A DNA stretch of 64,000 nt from Rugalucina vietnamica (GCA_964017185.1 OZ024879.1:22633456-22697455); one strand, 5' to 3'; positions 11,550 through 22,974 are shown, counted from the first letter of the stretch. Numbers and translations are program-made. Notes: generated by a model not told the origin, from the letters alone.

Positions 11550-12607
11550 TATATAACAACTAAAAAACGTACGAGACAAAGGCGGTTTGCATGTTTTTCA
11601 AACATATTTTTGGAGTATCAGTTTGGCTAGTCTTGGTCATTAGATCTGGTATAAAAATGTTATATTTCGATTGCATTTTAGGCAATTTATTACTTGATTT
11701 GAATGGAAAATCACTTGTAAACTTTTAAATAAAAAAGCTCCTTAGATAAAGGAACATACATGTATCTCAATCATTTCGACGCAAAAAGAAAAAAAAAAAA
11801 AAAAAAAGATCGACATCTTAAGATAAACAGTAATTGCCAAAGTATCACAACATGATTTCCAACTTAAAACAAGCGCATAAAGAACAATCACGAGAACAAG
11901 AAAACGTGTAAACCTAGCGTAAAATCATATCATAAATCACGGAAAGAGTTCTTTGATAAATTACTTTGTTTTAAATTTTCAAGTAAATGCACTGACGTGG
12001 AGAGCCGCAATTCAAATTTACGCCCTGTCTTTATCTGCATTCTGACGATATGAATCAAGATTTGCATGCATGTTTTAAAATTGTACGGCGATTGAATTGA
12101 GTAATAGCTTAATTGAATGTTTTATATTGCAGTTTCTTACTTAACTATAACAAAAGTTAAAATCATTTGCCGAATAATAATTGGCAGATTAAACAATGCC
12201 AAAGTCTTACTTCAGGGGTTTAGCGGTGGGACAAAATAAATCAACACTTCATTACTGTTTTGTTATTCGCACATTGAGGCGCGGACATCATATTGATGGT
12301 TTAAAGCAACTAATTGAGGCTAATATTATCTTGTTATTATCTTCACGCATCGTTAGAAACTTTCATACTGCTTTATATCCTTTGATGTCGGTCAAATAAT
12401 TGTAGATAATGGTGATATTGCACAAACACACACTCAAATATAACAATTGAAAATTTCGTTCCACGCGGTTAGAAAAAACTTGAAATCTCTCAACTTTATA
12501 CATTAACATTGTTTTCTTAAGTCTGTGTCTTTAGTCTTCCGTACTTTAGCCATTTAAGATACTTTCAGTGATTCAACTTAAAACTCACCATTATCGATTT
12601 TTATCTA

Positions 12608-12735
12608 TACCGTATCTTTAGCCATTTCCGATATATAGGCTACAGATACGGTACCGTATCTTTAGCCTGTGGGCTAGGGATACGGTACCGTATCCCTAGC
12701 CCACAGGCTACAGATACGGTACCGTATCCCTAGCC
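12608..12735. repeat. Right array of GGTACC palindromes
   Basis: A half unit and three full ~30-bp palindromes stand in tandem, with arms that differ by single bases (CTACAGATACGG, CTAGGGATACGG). This is the inverted counterpart of 10667-10760. Confidence 0.9.
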
Positions 12736-12795
12736 ACTACCTTTTCCGAAAGGTATCTACATCACAAGACAGACGTGAGTTTCTGGTCGACAATG

Positions 12796-12987
12796 ACAGA
12801 AGAAAAAAAGACAGAAGAGGACGAAGCGATTTCTGTCAGACTGTGGCAAAGCCAACGCCAACATCGTGGTTTCAACAGACGGTACAAAGACTGCACAGAG
12901 AACGCCATCGGCTGGTCGAAAACCCCATCAAGTGAAGCGAAAACGAGCTGAGAGGTCGGTGACACCATCCGCGAAGAGGAGACTCTA
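12796..12987 (+). CDS. Short open frame for a very basic peptide, unknown
   Basis: A 63-codon frame without an ATG runs from just after a stop to a TAG. It reads QKKKRQKRTKRFLSDCGKAN early and RKPHQVKRKRAERSV late. The composition is unlike the surrounding AT-rich DNA, which suggests a remnant of a basic coding region from a host gene or transposon ORF. The family is not recognised. It lies between the palindrome element and the right end of the Mutator-like element. Confidence 0.25.
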
Positions 12988-13608
12988 GACAACCAATTCC
13001 ATTATCACAATAATGCCGAACAAATAGCAAAGTCGGTACGGGGGACCCTTGGTCCTACCGGGTGTACAACACACCGACATGCAAATCAACGTTATCAACC
13101 ATGGTGACTGCTTATGTAAGAAATGCATTCACCCTCCTTTTGCTATTAAGGGTCATCGGTTTTTACCAACAGAGAAGAAATTTATCAAAGTTAATATTCG
13201 AGCCTAAAATAATCAAGATGTTTCTGTAGCTCTTCAATGTTTATCCTTAATTTGATGTATTAAAAACAGACCTTTTACAAGCGGATTGAGTTCGCCATTC
13301 ACGAGAAATCCCAAGTCATATTTAATTCACCTTTAAGTCCTCACAAAATTTTATTGATTAAAATTTGGTTCTATTGAATAATTGCAAAGTCAAATGTTTT
13401 TGAAAAGTATGTTGAAAATCTAAGGGACGATTACGTTATTCAGTAGAGACGATTTCGCGAAATCAAGACGATTTCGCGAAATCAAGCCGATTTCGCATTT
13501 CAGTACTACCCAAAAATTTAATAGAAATGACTTGGGCACGAGTCGACGTTTAATGAGCGAAACGACTCGACACCACGCTCCCCACTATTATCTCCCTTGT
13601 TCACAAAA

Positions 13609-14629
13609 TGGTTGACGCCACAAAGCAATCGCTTTCCAGTGGTGGCACGGCCAATGTGTGAACCTGACCAGGGAGATATGTGAAATTTTCAGGGTAAAAA
13701 AGTTGCCTTTCAAGTGTCCTTTTTGTATAACTCGTGAATTGAACAGTTTGGATGACCTTCCAGTGGTAGCTGAGAATACTGAAGTCAAGAAACAGCTAAC
13801 AGATTGTCAAGCAGAGAAATCTAGATCTAGCGATGAAAGATCGAGAAAGGACAGATTGACTGTATTGCAAGAAAAATACCAGAAGAAGCTTGAAGAAGAG
13901 AAAGAGACAAATGTCAAAGATACAGAAAGTAAGCATATTGTGATAGTGGATGGTCTAAAGTCACCAAAGGATTTCAAGGACAGTCATGTTTTAAAGAAGG
14001 AGATATACAAGCACAAGAAAGACATTCATCTGAAATACACCTATCCACTGGCCAGGGGAGGAATAGCCATCCATGTGGAGAATGAAAAGGAGATAGAAGA
14101 ATTGCAGAAAGAATGGCCTGCTGAAGCTTTTGGGGACAGTGGCAAGCACCTCTCAGTACATAAAATAGGTCCAGGGCCAAGATGTGTTTTTAAGAATCTT
14201 CAATCATCACTTGGAGAAGAATTCGTAAAAGAGGAAATAAAGAAACAATGTGGTGTTGATGTCAGCATAAGAAGATTGAGGTACAGGGATTCCAAGAAAC
14301 CCTTACCAGTAGCAGTTGTCACTTGTGCAGCACATGAGGGTTTAGCAGCTCTTTTCAAAGCGGACATCACAATAGCCAAGAAGAAGGTAAGGGTGGTACC
14401 ATACAGATCAAAGAGGAATATCCCTGTCAGATGCTACAGATGCCAAGAATACGGACATATTGCAAGCAGCTGTGAGAATGAGGAGAGATGTGAAAAGTGC
14501 TCAGAAAGTCATAAAGGTGGATGCAAAGGAAAGATCAAGTGTTACAACTGTAAGGGAAGTCATGGAGCAGGAGTCAGGGACTGTCCAGTGTATGTTAACC
14601 TCTTTGAGAGGTTAACTTCACGCCAGTAG
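13609..14629 (+). CDS. LINE ORF1 protein with zinc knuckles
   Basis: This is the nucleic-acid-binding ORF1 protein of a non-LTR retrotransposon, which coats the LINE RNA. The long frame is open from 13658 to 14629 (323 codons). A likely ATG at 13609 (MVDATKQSLSSGGTAN) lies in another frame and joins if a duplicated GT at about 13655-13658 is counted as a 2-base insertion, so the copy is probably broken at its N-terminus. Residues below count from 13658: a CPFC pair at about 21-24; a charged, helix-prone stretch at 45-90; a fold resembling an RNA-recognition motif near 94-155 (HIVIVDGLKSPKDF); and CCHC knuckles near the end, CYRCQEYGHIASSC then CEKCSESHKGGC and CYNCKGSHGAGVRDC. It may be the ORF1 partner of the ORF2 at 16280-19699, with an antisense LINE inserted between. 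Confidence 0.75.
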
Positions 14630-15008
14630 TATAAACACTCAGTGATTCATCTAGCTGAGAGATGGTGTTCATTTTTAAAGACTCAGTAACTTATCTTTTT
14701 GTGTACAATATGTTATATGTGAAAAACTTTTATAAACATTTGTATTTTTGAAAATATGAGATCCCCACGTGTGTGCATCCATCATGAGTGAAAGTACCTT
14801 GAGTTTTAAAAATAAGCACAAAGAAGACCAAACAATGTTAAAGCACATGGAGTTCATAGCCAACAATATAATGGCATAAATAGATATACAACAACAACAA
14901 CAATTAATTTAACAGGTACTTTGACTTTATTTCTTGGCCAAGACAAAAACTATATTCTGCAAACAATACAACATCAAACATATTTATATTCTCTTCTTCT
15001 AAAACGAG
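14630..15008. other. Spacer after LINE ORF1
   Basis: AT-rich, with a short ACA repeat near 14890. It could be the inter-ORF region or 3' flank of the + strand LINE. No gene is supported. Confidence 0.35.
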
Positions 15009-15057
15009 GCGGATGCGAGGTAGCCGAGTGGTTGTAGCGCACTGATCTGACAGATAT
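15009..15057 (+). repeat. tRNA-like fragment with A-box
   Basis: GCGAGGTAGCCGAGTGGTT followed by GTAGCGCACTGATCTGACAG resembles the 5' half of a Ser- or Leu-type tRNA. The 3' half is absent because the antisense LINE's GATA tail begins here. It is probably a SINE head cut by that insertion. Confidence 0.45.
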
Positions 15058-16277
15058 ATATCCTATCTATCTATCTATCTTCTGATACTGAGTCGATCAA
15101 TTTCTGATCATCACCTCAGGTGTGGGGTGGGTGGCTAAATTTAGAATTTAGTCAAGGGAAAATTAAACATTTGGGGTGGACCATTAAAACTATTTACAAG
15201 ATATAGATGAGAGGCATACTAAAACGCATGCCTCTGGGCCAATGATTTAAATAGAAGCCTTAAATTCCTCAATGGTCTTAGATAGGACCACTGAAGAAGG
15301 GAGACTATTCCAAACCGGAATAGTTCTGGGGAAAAAGGAATTTTTCAGGGCATCACTATAGGCAAATGGTCTTGTGTATTGTGCTTCATGTGATGCCCGA
15401 GTATGCCTTAGATTGGGTGCCGGGGTCAGGTATTTGTCTTTATCAAGAGACACTGTACCGGAGTGTATCTTGTAGAAGAAGGTTAAGGAGGACCGCTCCC
15501 TGCGAGACTCCAGGGATGGCCACTCAAGTTCGTCTAGCATTTCACCGACGCTACTGGTGTTCCTCCATCGCCTGCAGGTCCACCGGGCAGCAGTCCTCTG
15601 CACCTTCTCCACCATCTCAATCTGAGTTTCATGATAGGGATGCCAAATAGGAGCTGCATACTCAAGTTGAGGCCGAACCAATGTTTTGTATGCAACTTCC
15701 TTAGTATGCCTAGGTGCCAGTGCCAAATTGCGCCGAAGAAAACCCAAAGTCTTAGTTGCCTTGCATGTAATTTCAGAAATGTGTTGACCCCAATCAAGAT
15801 CATCTGTGATAGTTAAACCGAGGTATTTAGCGGACTGAACCTGTTCTAATGTTTGCTGATGCAGTGTGTAATTGAAATCTATATGCCTGCTTGGATGTAG
15901 CCGCGTCACCCTCATTGAATGACATTTGCTAACATTGAATTTCATTTGCCAATCCATTTCCCATTTGGCCAAGCTATTCAGGTCATCTTGTAAAATTTGA
16001 CAATCCAATGGTGACTTGACATTTCTGTATAAAACACAATCATCAGCAAATAGCCGAACAGATGACCTGATGTTGTCAGGAAGATCATTAATGAAAATAA
16101 GAAATAGGACCGGTCCTAAGACCGATCCTTGTGGGACACCAGAAAGAACCGGGACTGGGTCTGAGGCACGGCCATCTAATACCACTTTTTGAGAGCGCTC
16201 AGAGAGCCACGAGTCGATCCACTTATGTGTAGATCCTCTAATCCCGTAGAAGTCAAGTTTGTATAATAACCTTTTAT
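15058..16277 (-). mobile_element. 5'-truncated antisense LINE, RT C-terminal half
   Basis: The minus strand reads from just after RT motif A (PHKRLLYKLDFYGIRGSTHK) through motif B (SGVPQGSVLGPVLFLIFIND), motif C (RLFADDCVLY) and the C-terminal domain (LGFLRRNLALAPRHTKEVAY) to about 15247. A 3' UTR follows and ends in a GATA-repeat tail near 15059-15079. The frame is open over its whole remaining length of over 330 codons, so the copy is younger than the one at 7018-7658, although it lacks the endonuclease and the first RT blocks. It lies between ORF1 and ORF2 of the + strand LINE. Confidence 0.9.
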
Positions 16278-16449
16278 GTGGTCCTACGAGTATGCTTTTT
16301 CACGCTACACAATAATCACGCACCTTTGTTCTCGAGCCTCTCCTGCTGTTTACACAAAAAGTGATGATGTGACACATTTATTTTTAGAGACCACATGCTC
16401 TCTACTGTTGCTCAGGGTTATTAATTGGAAATTAACAAATCTTTTGATT

Positions 16450-17951
16450 AGCCTGCCAATCCAGGCCACGTCAAGCAAGACACACAAACAGAGCTTGAAA
16501 GTTCTAAATATTAACTGTCAATCTATTGTTAACAAAAAAGCAGAGTTTCAAGCCATTATTGACAGTCATAACCCTGACATAATAGTAGGCACGGAGTCCT
16601 GGTTAAACAAAACCCATCTGAGCAGTGAAATATTTCCAAGCTCTCTTGGTTATACCCCATTTAGGCAAGACAGAGAGGCTGATACCTGTGGTGGTGGCGT
16701 TTTTATCCTGGTTAAAAACACACTTATTGCTACAGAGCAAAAACAGCTTATGCACCAGTCATTTGCAACCACGTCCCCCTCGGGGCCGGGGAATAGCGGG
16801 GATATTGACTTTTCTCTTTCCAAAGCCCTGGTATATGCCCGGCACTGCAGGGATACTCTTATGGTCAAAGCTCTGCCAAAGTCCCTGCTCAAATCCCGGC
16901 AGGTAAATGTAAATTTTCATGGCCATTTTGGGACAGGAATCAAAACCCCTGCTATTCCACGGCACTGCGGGGACAATGCTGAAGTCAAAACTCTGCAGTT
17001 AAGCCCGGCTATACCCCCACTATTCCCGGCCCCGAGGGGGCCGTGGTTGCAAATGACTGGTGCATTAAAACAAAATGTGAGCTTATCTGGGTTAAAATTG
17101 AGGTAACGCTAGTCGCGGCAAAACCAATATACATAGCTGCATACTATAGACCCAAGGAGGGAGATATGGAAAGTTTTGCTGAATTAAGGCGTTCTCTTGA
17201 TATGGCTTCACAGCTTAAGGGTACTTTATGGCTTCTTGGGGATTTTAACTATCCTAAATTCTCATGGAGCCATGAACATGTACCCTCAATGAAATCTGGG
17301 CAGGGTTTTCCTACTATTTATGAAGACTTCATCTCCCTTCTTGACGACTTTGATCTTGTCCAAATGGTGAGTGAGCCGACCAGGGGTGAAAATGTCCTTG
17401 ACTTCTTTCTTACCTCAAATCATACACTTGTAGATGAAATAAAAATATCACCCGGTATTGCTGATCATGACATCGTGGTCGCAAAGGTAAATGTCAAACC
17501 AAAGATTACAAAACAAATACCGCGGAAAGTACCCCTCTTTAGAAAAGCAAACTGGTCAGATTTCAAAACATATATGACTGAAAAGAAAAATGAAATCCTT
17601 AATCTTCAACAAAGTAGCGTTGAAGAAATCTGGACTGCTTTTAAAATCGCTCTCCAAAAGGGTATCACACAGTTTGTGCCCATTAAGAAAATTGGTTGTA
17701 AAAAAAGCTTACCCTGGATTACACAAGAAATCAAAAGGCTTATTAGGAAGAGAGACAGTTTATATCAAAAACAGAAAAAGGGGAAATCTAATGATAGGCA
17801 TCACTTTAAACAAGTGAAACACCTCATTCAAAATAAAATCCAGCTGGCTTACAACAACTATATCCAAAATATACTTGGTCTGAGCGAGGAAGGGAGTGAT
17901 ACTGCTGATAATACATCTACTTTCGCACCAAAAAGCTCTTCTCACTCATAA
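16450..17951 (+). CDS. LINE ORF2 N-terminal part: AP-type endonuclease
   Basis: This part encodes the endonuclease that nicks target DNA to prime reverse transcription. Visible motifs are VLNINCQSIVNKKAEF, then DIIVGTESWL with the catalytic Glu, LLGDFNYPKFSW with the Asp-Asn pair, and GIADHDIVVAK with the Asp-His pair. The reading frame is split by a 314-bp MITE at 16751-17064. Without the MITE and one TTA copy the flanking codons read EQKQL then KTKCELIW in one frame, which shows the insertion came later. The frame then runs through a basic linker to a stop at 17949-17951, reached because one base is missing from an A-run near 17930 relative to the downstream RT frame. The true start is not visible. 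Confidence 0.85.
16751..17064. mobile_element. PIF/Harbinger-like MITE inside LINE ORF2
   Basis: TIRs begin TGCACCAGTCATTTGCAACC and extend about 45 bp through CCCCCTCGGGGCCGGG. TTA lies on both sides (16748-16750, 17065-17067), a 3-bp duplication of the PIF/Harbinger type. It is 314 bp long and much more GC-rich than its host. It has no coding capacity. Confidence 0.85.
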
Positions 17952-19699
17952 AAAATGCTAGACAAGATGCACAGGGAGTCTCCACCCTTAAGGACCCTAG
18001 CACAAACATGACCTGTTCCCAAAATAAAGATAAAGCAAACATACTTAATAGTCAGTTCCAGTCCGTGTTCTCACAGCTAGCACCCCTTAAACTTGGCCAG
18101 ATCTGCCTAGACAAACTCCAACATTATTTTAGTGAAAAAATTCCTGAAAAGTTCAAGTGCAACTACCCTCAAATGCCCGAAATAGATATAAACCTAAATG
18201 GTATTATCAAATTGCTCTCAAATTTGCAACCTGACAAAGCTGCTGGTCCAGATGAAATCAAGCCCACTGTGCTTAGGGAACTTAGGATGGAGATAGCCCC
18301 AGTTATCAAAATGATTTTTGAAAAGTCCCTTGCTACAGGCAAACTACCCTCTGACTGGACAAAGGCAAATGTAACCCCCATTTTTAAGAAAGGTGAAAAA
18401 AGTGACCCCTCAAATTACAGACCTATCTCCTTAACATGTATTCTATGCAAAGTAATGGAGCATATAATTGCATCCAACCTCACGGCACATTTAAACAAAC
18501 ACAACATTTTATATGATCTACAACACGGGTTTAGACAAAAACGCTCATGTGAAACACAGTTAATACAGCTAGTCGAAGACCTAGGTAGGCAGCTCACTCA
18601 ACGTAATCAAGTGGACCTTATCCTTTTAGACTTTAGTAAAGCCTTTGACAAAGTGAATCACCTTAAATTATTGTTCAAATTATCTCAGCATGGTGTCAAA
18701 GGAAATACACTTAACTGGATCAGAGCATTCCTTTTGGGTCGAACCCTTGCAGTGGTGCTGGAGGGGGAGAGCTCATCAGAGGTCCCTGTGACATCTGGTG
18801 TGCCGCAGGGTTCTGTGCTTGGGCCTCTCCTCTTCCTGCTCTACATTAATGACTTGCCACAAAATATTCAATCACAGGTAAGGTTGTTTGCCGACGACAC
18901 CGCTGTCTATTTAACAGTGAACTCTCCTGAAAATGCAAAAACACTCCAAGCAGACCTAGACACATTGCAGGAATGGGAGCGAACCTGGGACATGGAGTTC
19001 AATCCAGGAAAGTGTCAAGTACTCCACATTACTAAATCAAAACCACTCCGGTCTCAGTACACTCTTCATGGTCAAATCTTGGAAAGCACTGATAGCGCTA
19101 AATATCTCTGTATCAACATATCTGAAGATCTAAATTGGAACAATCACATTCATGAAATAACTAGTAAAGCAAACAGAACTCTCGGATTTGTCAAAAGAAA
19201 TGTTAAAACCAGGAATGAATCAGTCAAAGAACTTGCTTACAAAACTTTAGTTAGACGACAGGTTGAATATGCCTCTTCGGTCTGGAATCCGCATACAAAA
19301 GAAAATATTTCTAAAATTGAAATGATACAACGACGAGCTGCCAGATGGGTCAAACACGACTACTCCTCATATAGCAGTGTCTCAAACATGCTTGAAGACC
19401 TAGGTTGGCGAGCCCTCCAAAACAGACGCATTGACTCTCAACTAGTCATGCTTTATAAAATCATACATGGCTATGTAGCAATTGAAATACCCCCATATTT
19501 TGAGAAGCCCCAGAGATACACACGTCACATGCACCCTCTCTCATTTAGGCAGATTCACACCTCAGCAACATATTATCAGAAGTCTTTTTATCCAGCTACC
19601 ATTGTTCTTTGGAATAGACTCCCTGCAGATCTTGTTCTTAGAACTGATCTTGACTCCTTCAAAGAAGGAGTCTGCCAGATCAATCATCAGTGCCCATAA
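17931..19699 (+). CDS. LINE ORF2 C-terminal part: reverse transcriptase
   Basis: This is the reverse transcriptase of the LINE. The frame is open from about 17930 (KLFSLIKNARQDAQGV) to a TAA at 19697-19699. It holds the N-terminal blocks (AAGPDEIKPTVLREL, TPIFKKGEKSDPSNYRPISL), motif A (LILLDFSKAFDKVNH), motif B (TSGVPQGSVLGPLLFLLYIN), motif C (LFADDTAVYL) and the C-terminal region (LVRRQVEYASSVWNPH, IQRRAARWVKHDYSS). All three catalytic Asp positions are present. It joins the endonuclease part across the one-base loss near 17930. The family is the jockey/CR1 group of non-LTR elements. Confidence 0.9.
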
Positions 19700-19882
19700 T
19701 TTTAAACACTGTTTTTAACCTGCTTTTAAACCTCTCTCTTCACTAACACTATCAACTTTTAATCATTCTCACTATTTTTACTTTCACATCTGCTAGAATC
19801 TAGCTTTTATCTCTGCACTGACAGCGCAACTGCACATAATACTCGTGAGAGGGTGCTGCAGTATGAAAAGATAGATAGATAG

Positions 19883-20845
19883 TTCATGGTCAAATCATGT
19901 ACATGGGGTCATTTTTGTGACGTTTTTCTTATACCCAAAATTTTGAAACTTAACATAAGACAATAATATTTTTTCCAATCACCCTAAAATTTCGACAGTT
20001 GGTCTGCTGTGTTTGTTAACATCTGGGCTACAGAATCATGTCAACATTTTATGATTACTTGTCCTGTTTAAGAATGTATAGGCAGCCAAACTTACCTTAT
20101 CTCTTATATGAAATCAATCAAAATAATGATAATTTTCCTTGATCACTTTCAGCGAGTTCATCGCAACTAATATTTATCAAGGAACAGGCATGATCAATAA
20201 ATCAGACATGGTAACTTTCCTGAAAAGCCTTATTAACCATTGTTGCCAAATTATTTAATTTTGGTCAGAAAGATACTTCATGATAATGATGGAATGAGCA
20301 GTCATTCACCTTCACGAGTCTCAACCTTGGTTTCACTTTGTGTATTTGCTATGTCTGTGTTGAATGGCCAATTACTTAGAAGATTTAACAGTTGCAAACT
20401 TGAAATTTGGTTCCTGTTTGGCTAAAATACTTAAGTTTTAAAATGCAATGTAGTTCAGACTTGTTGTGCGTTTGTCTGCCCATAGATTCAATTATTTTTG
20501 AAGTGAGTGACTTTTGATGACGTAGACAGCAAGCCACCATATTTTTTTGGGATTTTCCAAAGTCAGATATAGCACGTGAAAAGGTGTTTTTTAAATTTGT
20601 CACTGGACTAAGAGCAAGGACTTGCATGAATGAATGTAAGAATAAAGATAAGTTAATTGGTTGGTCTATGCTTATATTTTAAATGAGCCGGGAAGTGTTA
20701 TGTGCGTGATTATTGCTTACACTAGGATACTAATTGGACTAGCACTTAAACCGGAACCGGATAACGCAAAAAAGTACAGAGAAAAGTAAAGAGAGAGTAT
20801 ACATACAAGTTCCAACGAGCTTTCGCGACTCTTCAAGAATCAAGA
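19883..20845. other. No recognised feature
   Basis: AT-rich sequence between the LINE tail and the nested MITE region. Short frames here lack protein-like composition. Confidence 0.4.
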
Positions 20846-20931
20846 ATCTGACTTCTTGTGCGGTGCGTTCCTTTATGAAATTATGTGGCTTTACTGGAAT
20901 CAAGGACACTCTATCGAGAGGACGACACACT
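20846..20931. repeat. Left arm of a 1.5-kb spaced inverted repeat
   Basis: AAGGACACTCTATCGAGAGG and flanking bases at 20892-20931 recur inverted at 22374-22407, and GTGCGTTCCTTTA just upstream recurs inverted at 22955-22972. The parts are related to the ACCGGAATGGAC element family to the right. Confidence 0.6.
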
Positions 20932-21820
20932 CAATGGAAATCGCTCATGAAATATTGACTATGTACTATGCCACTTTTACCTGTCCGCTAAGCTGCAGCA
21001 GTCAATATTGTCGCCATTTTGAAATAAGATAAATCATACCTGTTCAAGTTTTTATTAAATAACTCCAGAGATTGGTTGCATTCAAATCGATAAATAAATA
21101 AAATTAAGTGCACAAAGTCTACCATCATCATAACAGACAGTTTTAGAACCAATTTTAAACGAAAACCTATCAATTTAGGAAAAAACCTAGGAAAAAGAAA
21201 CCCCTAAAACAAATTTATGAGCCATAAATTTCCCGGAAAAAAATCGTCCTGACAAACTGACAGTATAGCTTGAACTTAGATTTTGCATATATGTTAACAT
21301 AAAGATTTGTCTTTAACATACAAAGTAAACAAAATAATTATTGGTAGAAAGCTCAAATAAAGCTGTAAAGTGTTCCAAAAGCGCCACCGTTGATTTTCGT
21401 TTTCTTAAAACGGTCCGCCATTTTGTCACGCAGACTTTGTAATTTCTAGTAAGTTTACTACTACACATTTCAAAATATCAAACTCTTATATAAAATTTCC
21501 GAAACTTTGATGTATCTGCTTTTCATAAATATTATACATACTAATAGCATGCAGCTTATATCTAAGTAGTCGGTTCCGATTTTTGACGACTGTGTGAAAA
21601 TTGGTCGCCATGACGCCATTTTAAGGTCAAAAATAGAAACAAAATAAGGGTAAAGAAAACCACTAAAATTACTTGTGATAATTAGGGGAAAGATAAATAT
21701 GTCAGATGAAAGATAATTAAAGGGCCTTTAATCTGGTAAATGGATTTAATTGTTAAAAGGTTCTACTTACTGGCTCAGAGAAGATAATTCCATTCAGTTA
21801 ATTCTAATTTTGAAACTACT
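20932..21820. other. No recognised feature
   Basis: AT-rich stretch lying in the spacer of the inverted repeat 20846/22412. No gene or repeat family is recognised. Confidence 0.4.
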
Positions 21821-22062
21821 GCTCACTTGCCGGATCACGCAGGGCAACGGGTCATTTCCAAAATCATGTCACAGTAGATAAAGGCAGGGCTGTGGAAATA
21901 CTACAAAAAATAACTTGTCCAGGGACGAGTAGATTACTACCGCTCACTTGCCGGATCACGCAGGGCAACGGGTCGTTTCCAAAATCATGTCACAGTAGAT
22001 AAAGGCAGGGCTGTGGAAATACTACAAAAAACAACTTGTCCAGGGACGAGTAGATTACTGAA
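21821..22062. repeat. Two-unit tandem duplication, 121-bp period
   Basis: GCTCACTTGCCGGATCACGC and the next ~100 bases occur twice in a row with only a few differences. The unit includes the left end of the hAT-like MITE that follows, so the duplication happened after that insertion. Confidence 0.9.
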
Positions 22063-22354
22063 AATCATTTGTCCGAACAATATTATACTTGTCCGACAAG
22101 GCCACAACTGAACATTATTCCATCAATTTATGAAAGTCTTAACTCATGCTCCTTAACATGTGCTTATGCTTGTCTTTTGAAACCAAATCATTGAAGAAAG
22201 CATGTCACAAACTTTGAATATTACACATTAAAAACAGTTATTATTTTAGGCACTAAGAATATTTTGCTTGTCCAAGCAGATCTTAAAATTCCACTTCTCC
22301 TGTGCTTTCTAGTACCAGGTCGGACAAGTCGGGCATGCTATTTCCACAGGCCTG
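22006..22354. mobile_element. hAT-like MITE
   Basis: The ends CAGGGCTGTGGAAATA and, inverted, CAGGCCTGTGGAAATA form TIRs that continue with ACTTGTCC words. The CAGGG start is typical of hAT. Flanks (GATAAAGG and AAAAAGGG) match imperfectly, so the duplication is not certain. Confidence 0.65.
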
Positions 22355-22415
22355 AAAAAGGGCAAAATAATCAGAGTGTGTTGTCCTCTCGATAGAGTGT
22401 CCTTGCTTCCTTGCT

Positions 22416-22968
22416 GGAATGGACCGGAATGGACGCGATTACCGGAATGGACTACCGGAATGGACATTTATATGTGTCCTTGAGTACTTTTCATTCGGTT
22501 TTTGAGGACATATTGGCCTAGAATATATAGAGACAGTGATTTGTTTGAGAATCATGTGGTTTAAATACAGTTATATATTGTGTTCCGTACGGTCGGGTAG
22601 GGTCAAGTGCTCGTACGCTTATATGAGTCCCTATCAAAGTGCCAGCAAAATTTCTCATTTATACTTCTACTATTCATCCCTGTGTTTGCTATAGAACAAC
22701 CACTAGCGATCTCTATATATTTCAATCAAAGAAACCTCCGAACAGTGGCCCTACTCCAGACCCCACCACTGAGCTACCCTAACCACCATGTCAAGTTTGC
22801 TATACTGAGATGAATTTTATCTTATGCAAACTATTCATATGACTACAGAAGTACATTTTATGCAGATAAAATACATTTAAAGCACACAAAGCCATAGCAC
22901 AATGTCCATTCCGGTAGCCCATTCCGGTAATTATGTCCTTTCCGGTCCATTCTGGTAAAGGAACGCAC
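22416..22968. mobile_element. X1: TIR element built on ACCGGAATGGAC
   Basis: Both ends carry the same ~65-bp inverted module, with GATTACCGGAATGGACTACC on the left and its near-complement on the right. The interior (about 420 bp) is shared in inverted orientation with X2. It is non-coding. The superfamily is not assigned. Confidence 0.7.
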
Positions 22969-22974
22969 CCCTTC

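Larger units (their letters stand above)
10659..12741. mobile_element. TIR element with palindrome arrays, nested
   Basis: It is flanked by TTTTCCGAA on both sides (10650-10658, 12742-12750), a 9-bp duplication. The inverted arms (about 10659-10830 and 12580-12741) are made largely of tandem ~30-bp palindromes, each centred on GGTACC and bounded by GGCTA/TAGCC. It sits inside the Mutator-like element and is itself interrupted by the hAT-like MITE at 10978-11549. No transposase frame is seen. Confidence 0.7.
9271..13511. mobile_element. 4.2-kb TIR element, Mutator-like by its 9-bp duplication
   Basis: The ends read GGTAGTACTGAAATG and its complement, and both flanks carry AAAAATTTA (9262-9270, 13512-13520), a 9-bp target duplication. 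The inverted repeat continues through AAATCGGCTTGATTTCGC. The left interior has about five degenerate ~190-bp tandem units ending in GCGAAATCGCCTCT (near 9310, 9485, 9690, 9883, 10050). A 9-bp duplication, long TIRs and subterminal repeats fit the MULE group. No transposase frame survives. Nested elements fill 10659-12741. Confidence 0.75.
16280..19882 (+). mobile_element. LINE (jockey/CR1-type) with ORF2 and GATA tail
   Basis: The element runs from the junction with the antisense LINE through endonuclease and reverse transcriptase (next two entries) to a 3' UTR ending in a GATA repeat at 19868-19882. It holds one MITE (16751-17064). The antisense LINE separates it from a probable ORF1. Two lesions are seen in ORF2: the MITE, and a one-base loss in an A-run near 17930. 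It is probably inactive but not very old. Confidence 0.85.
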
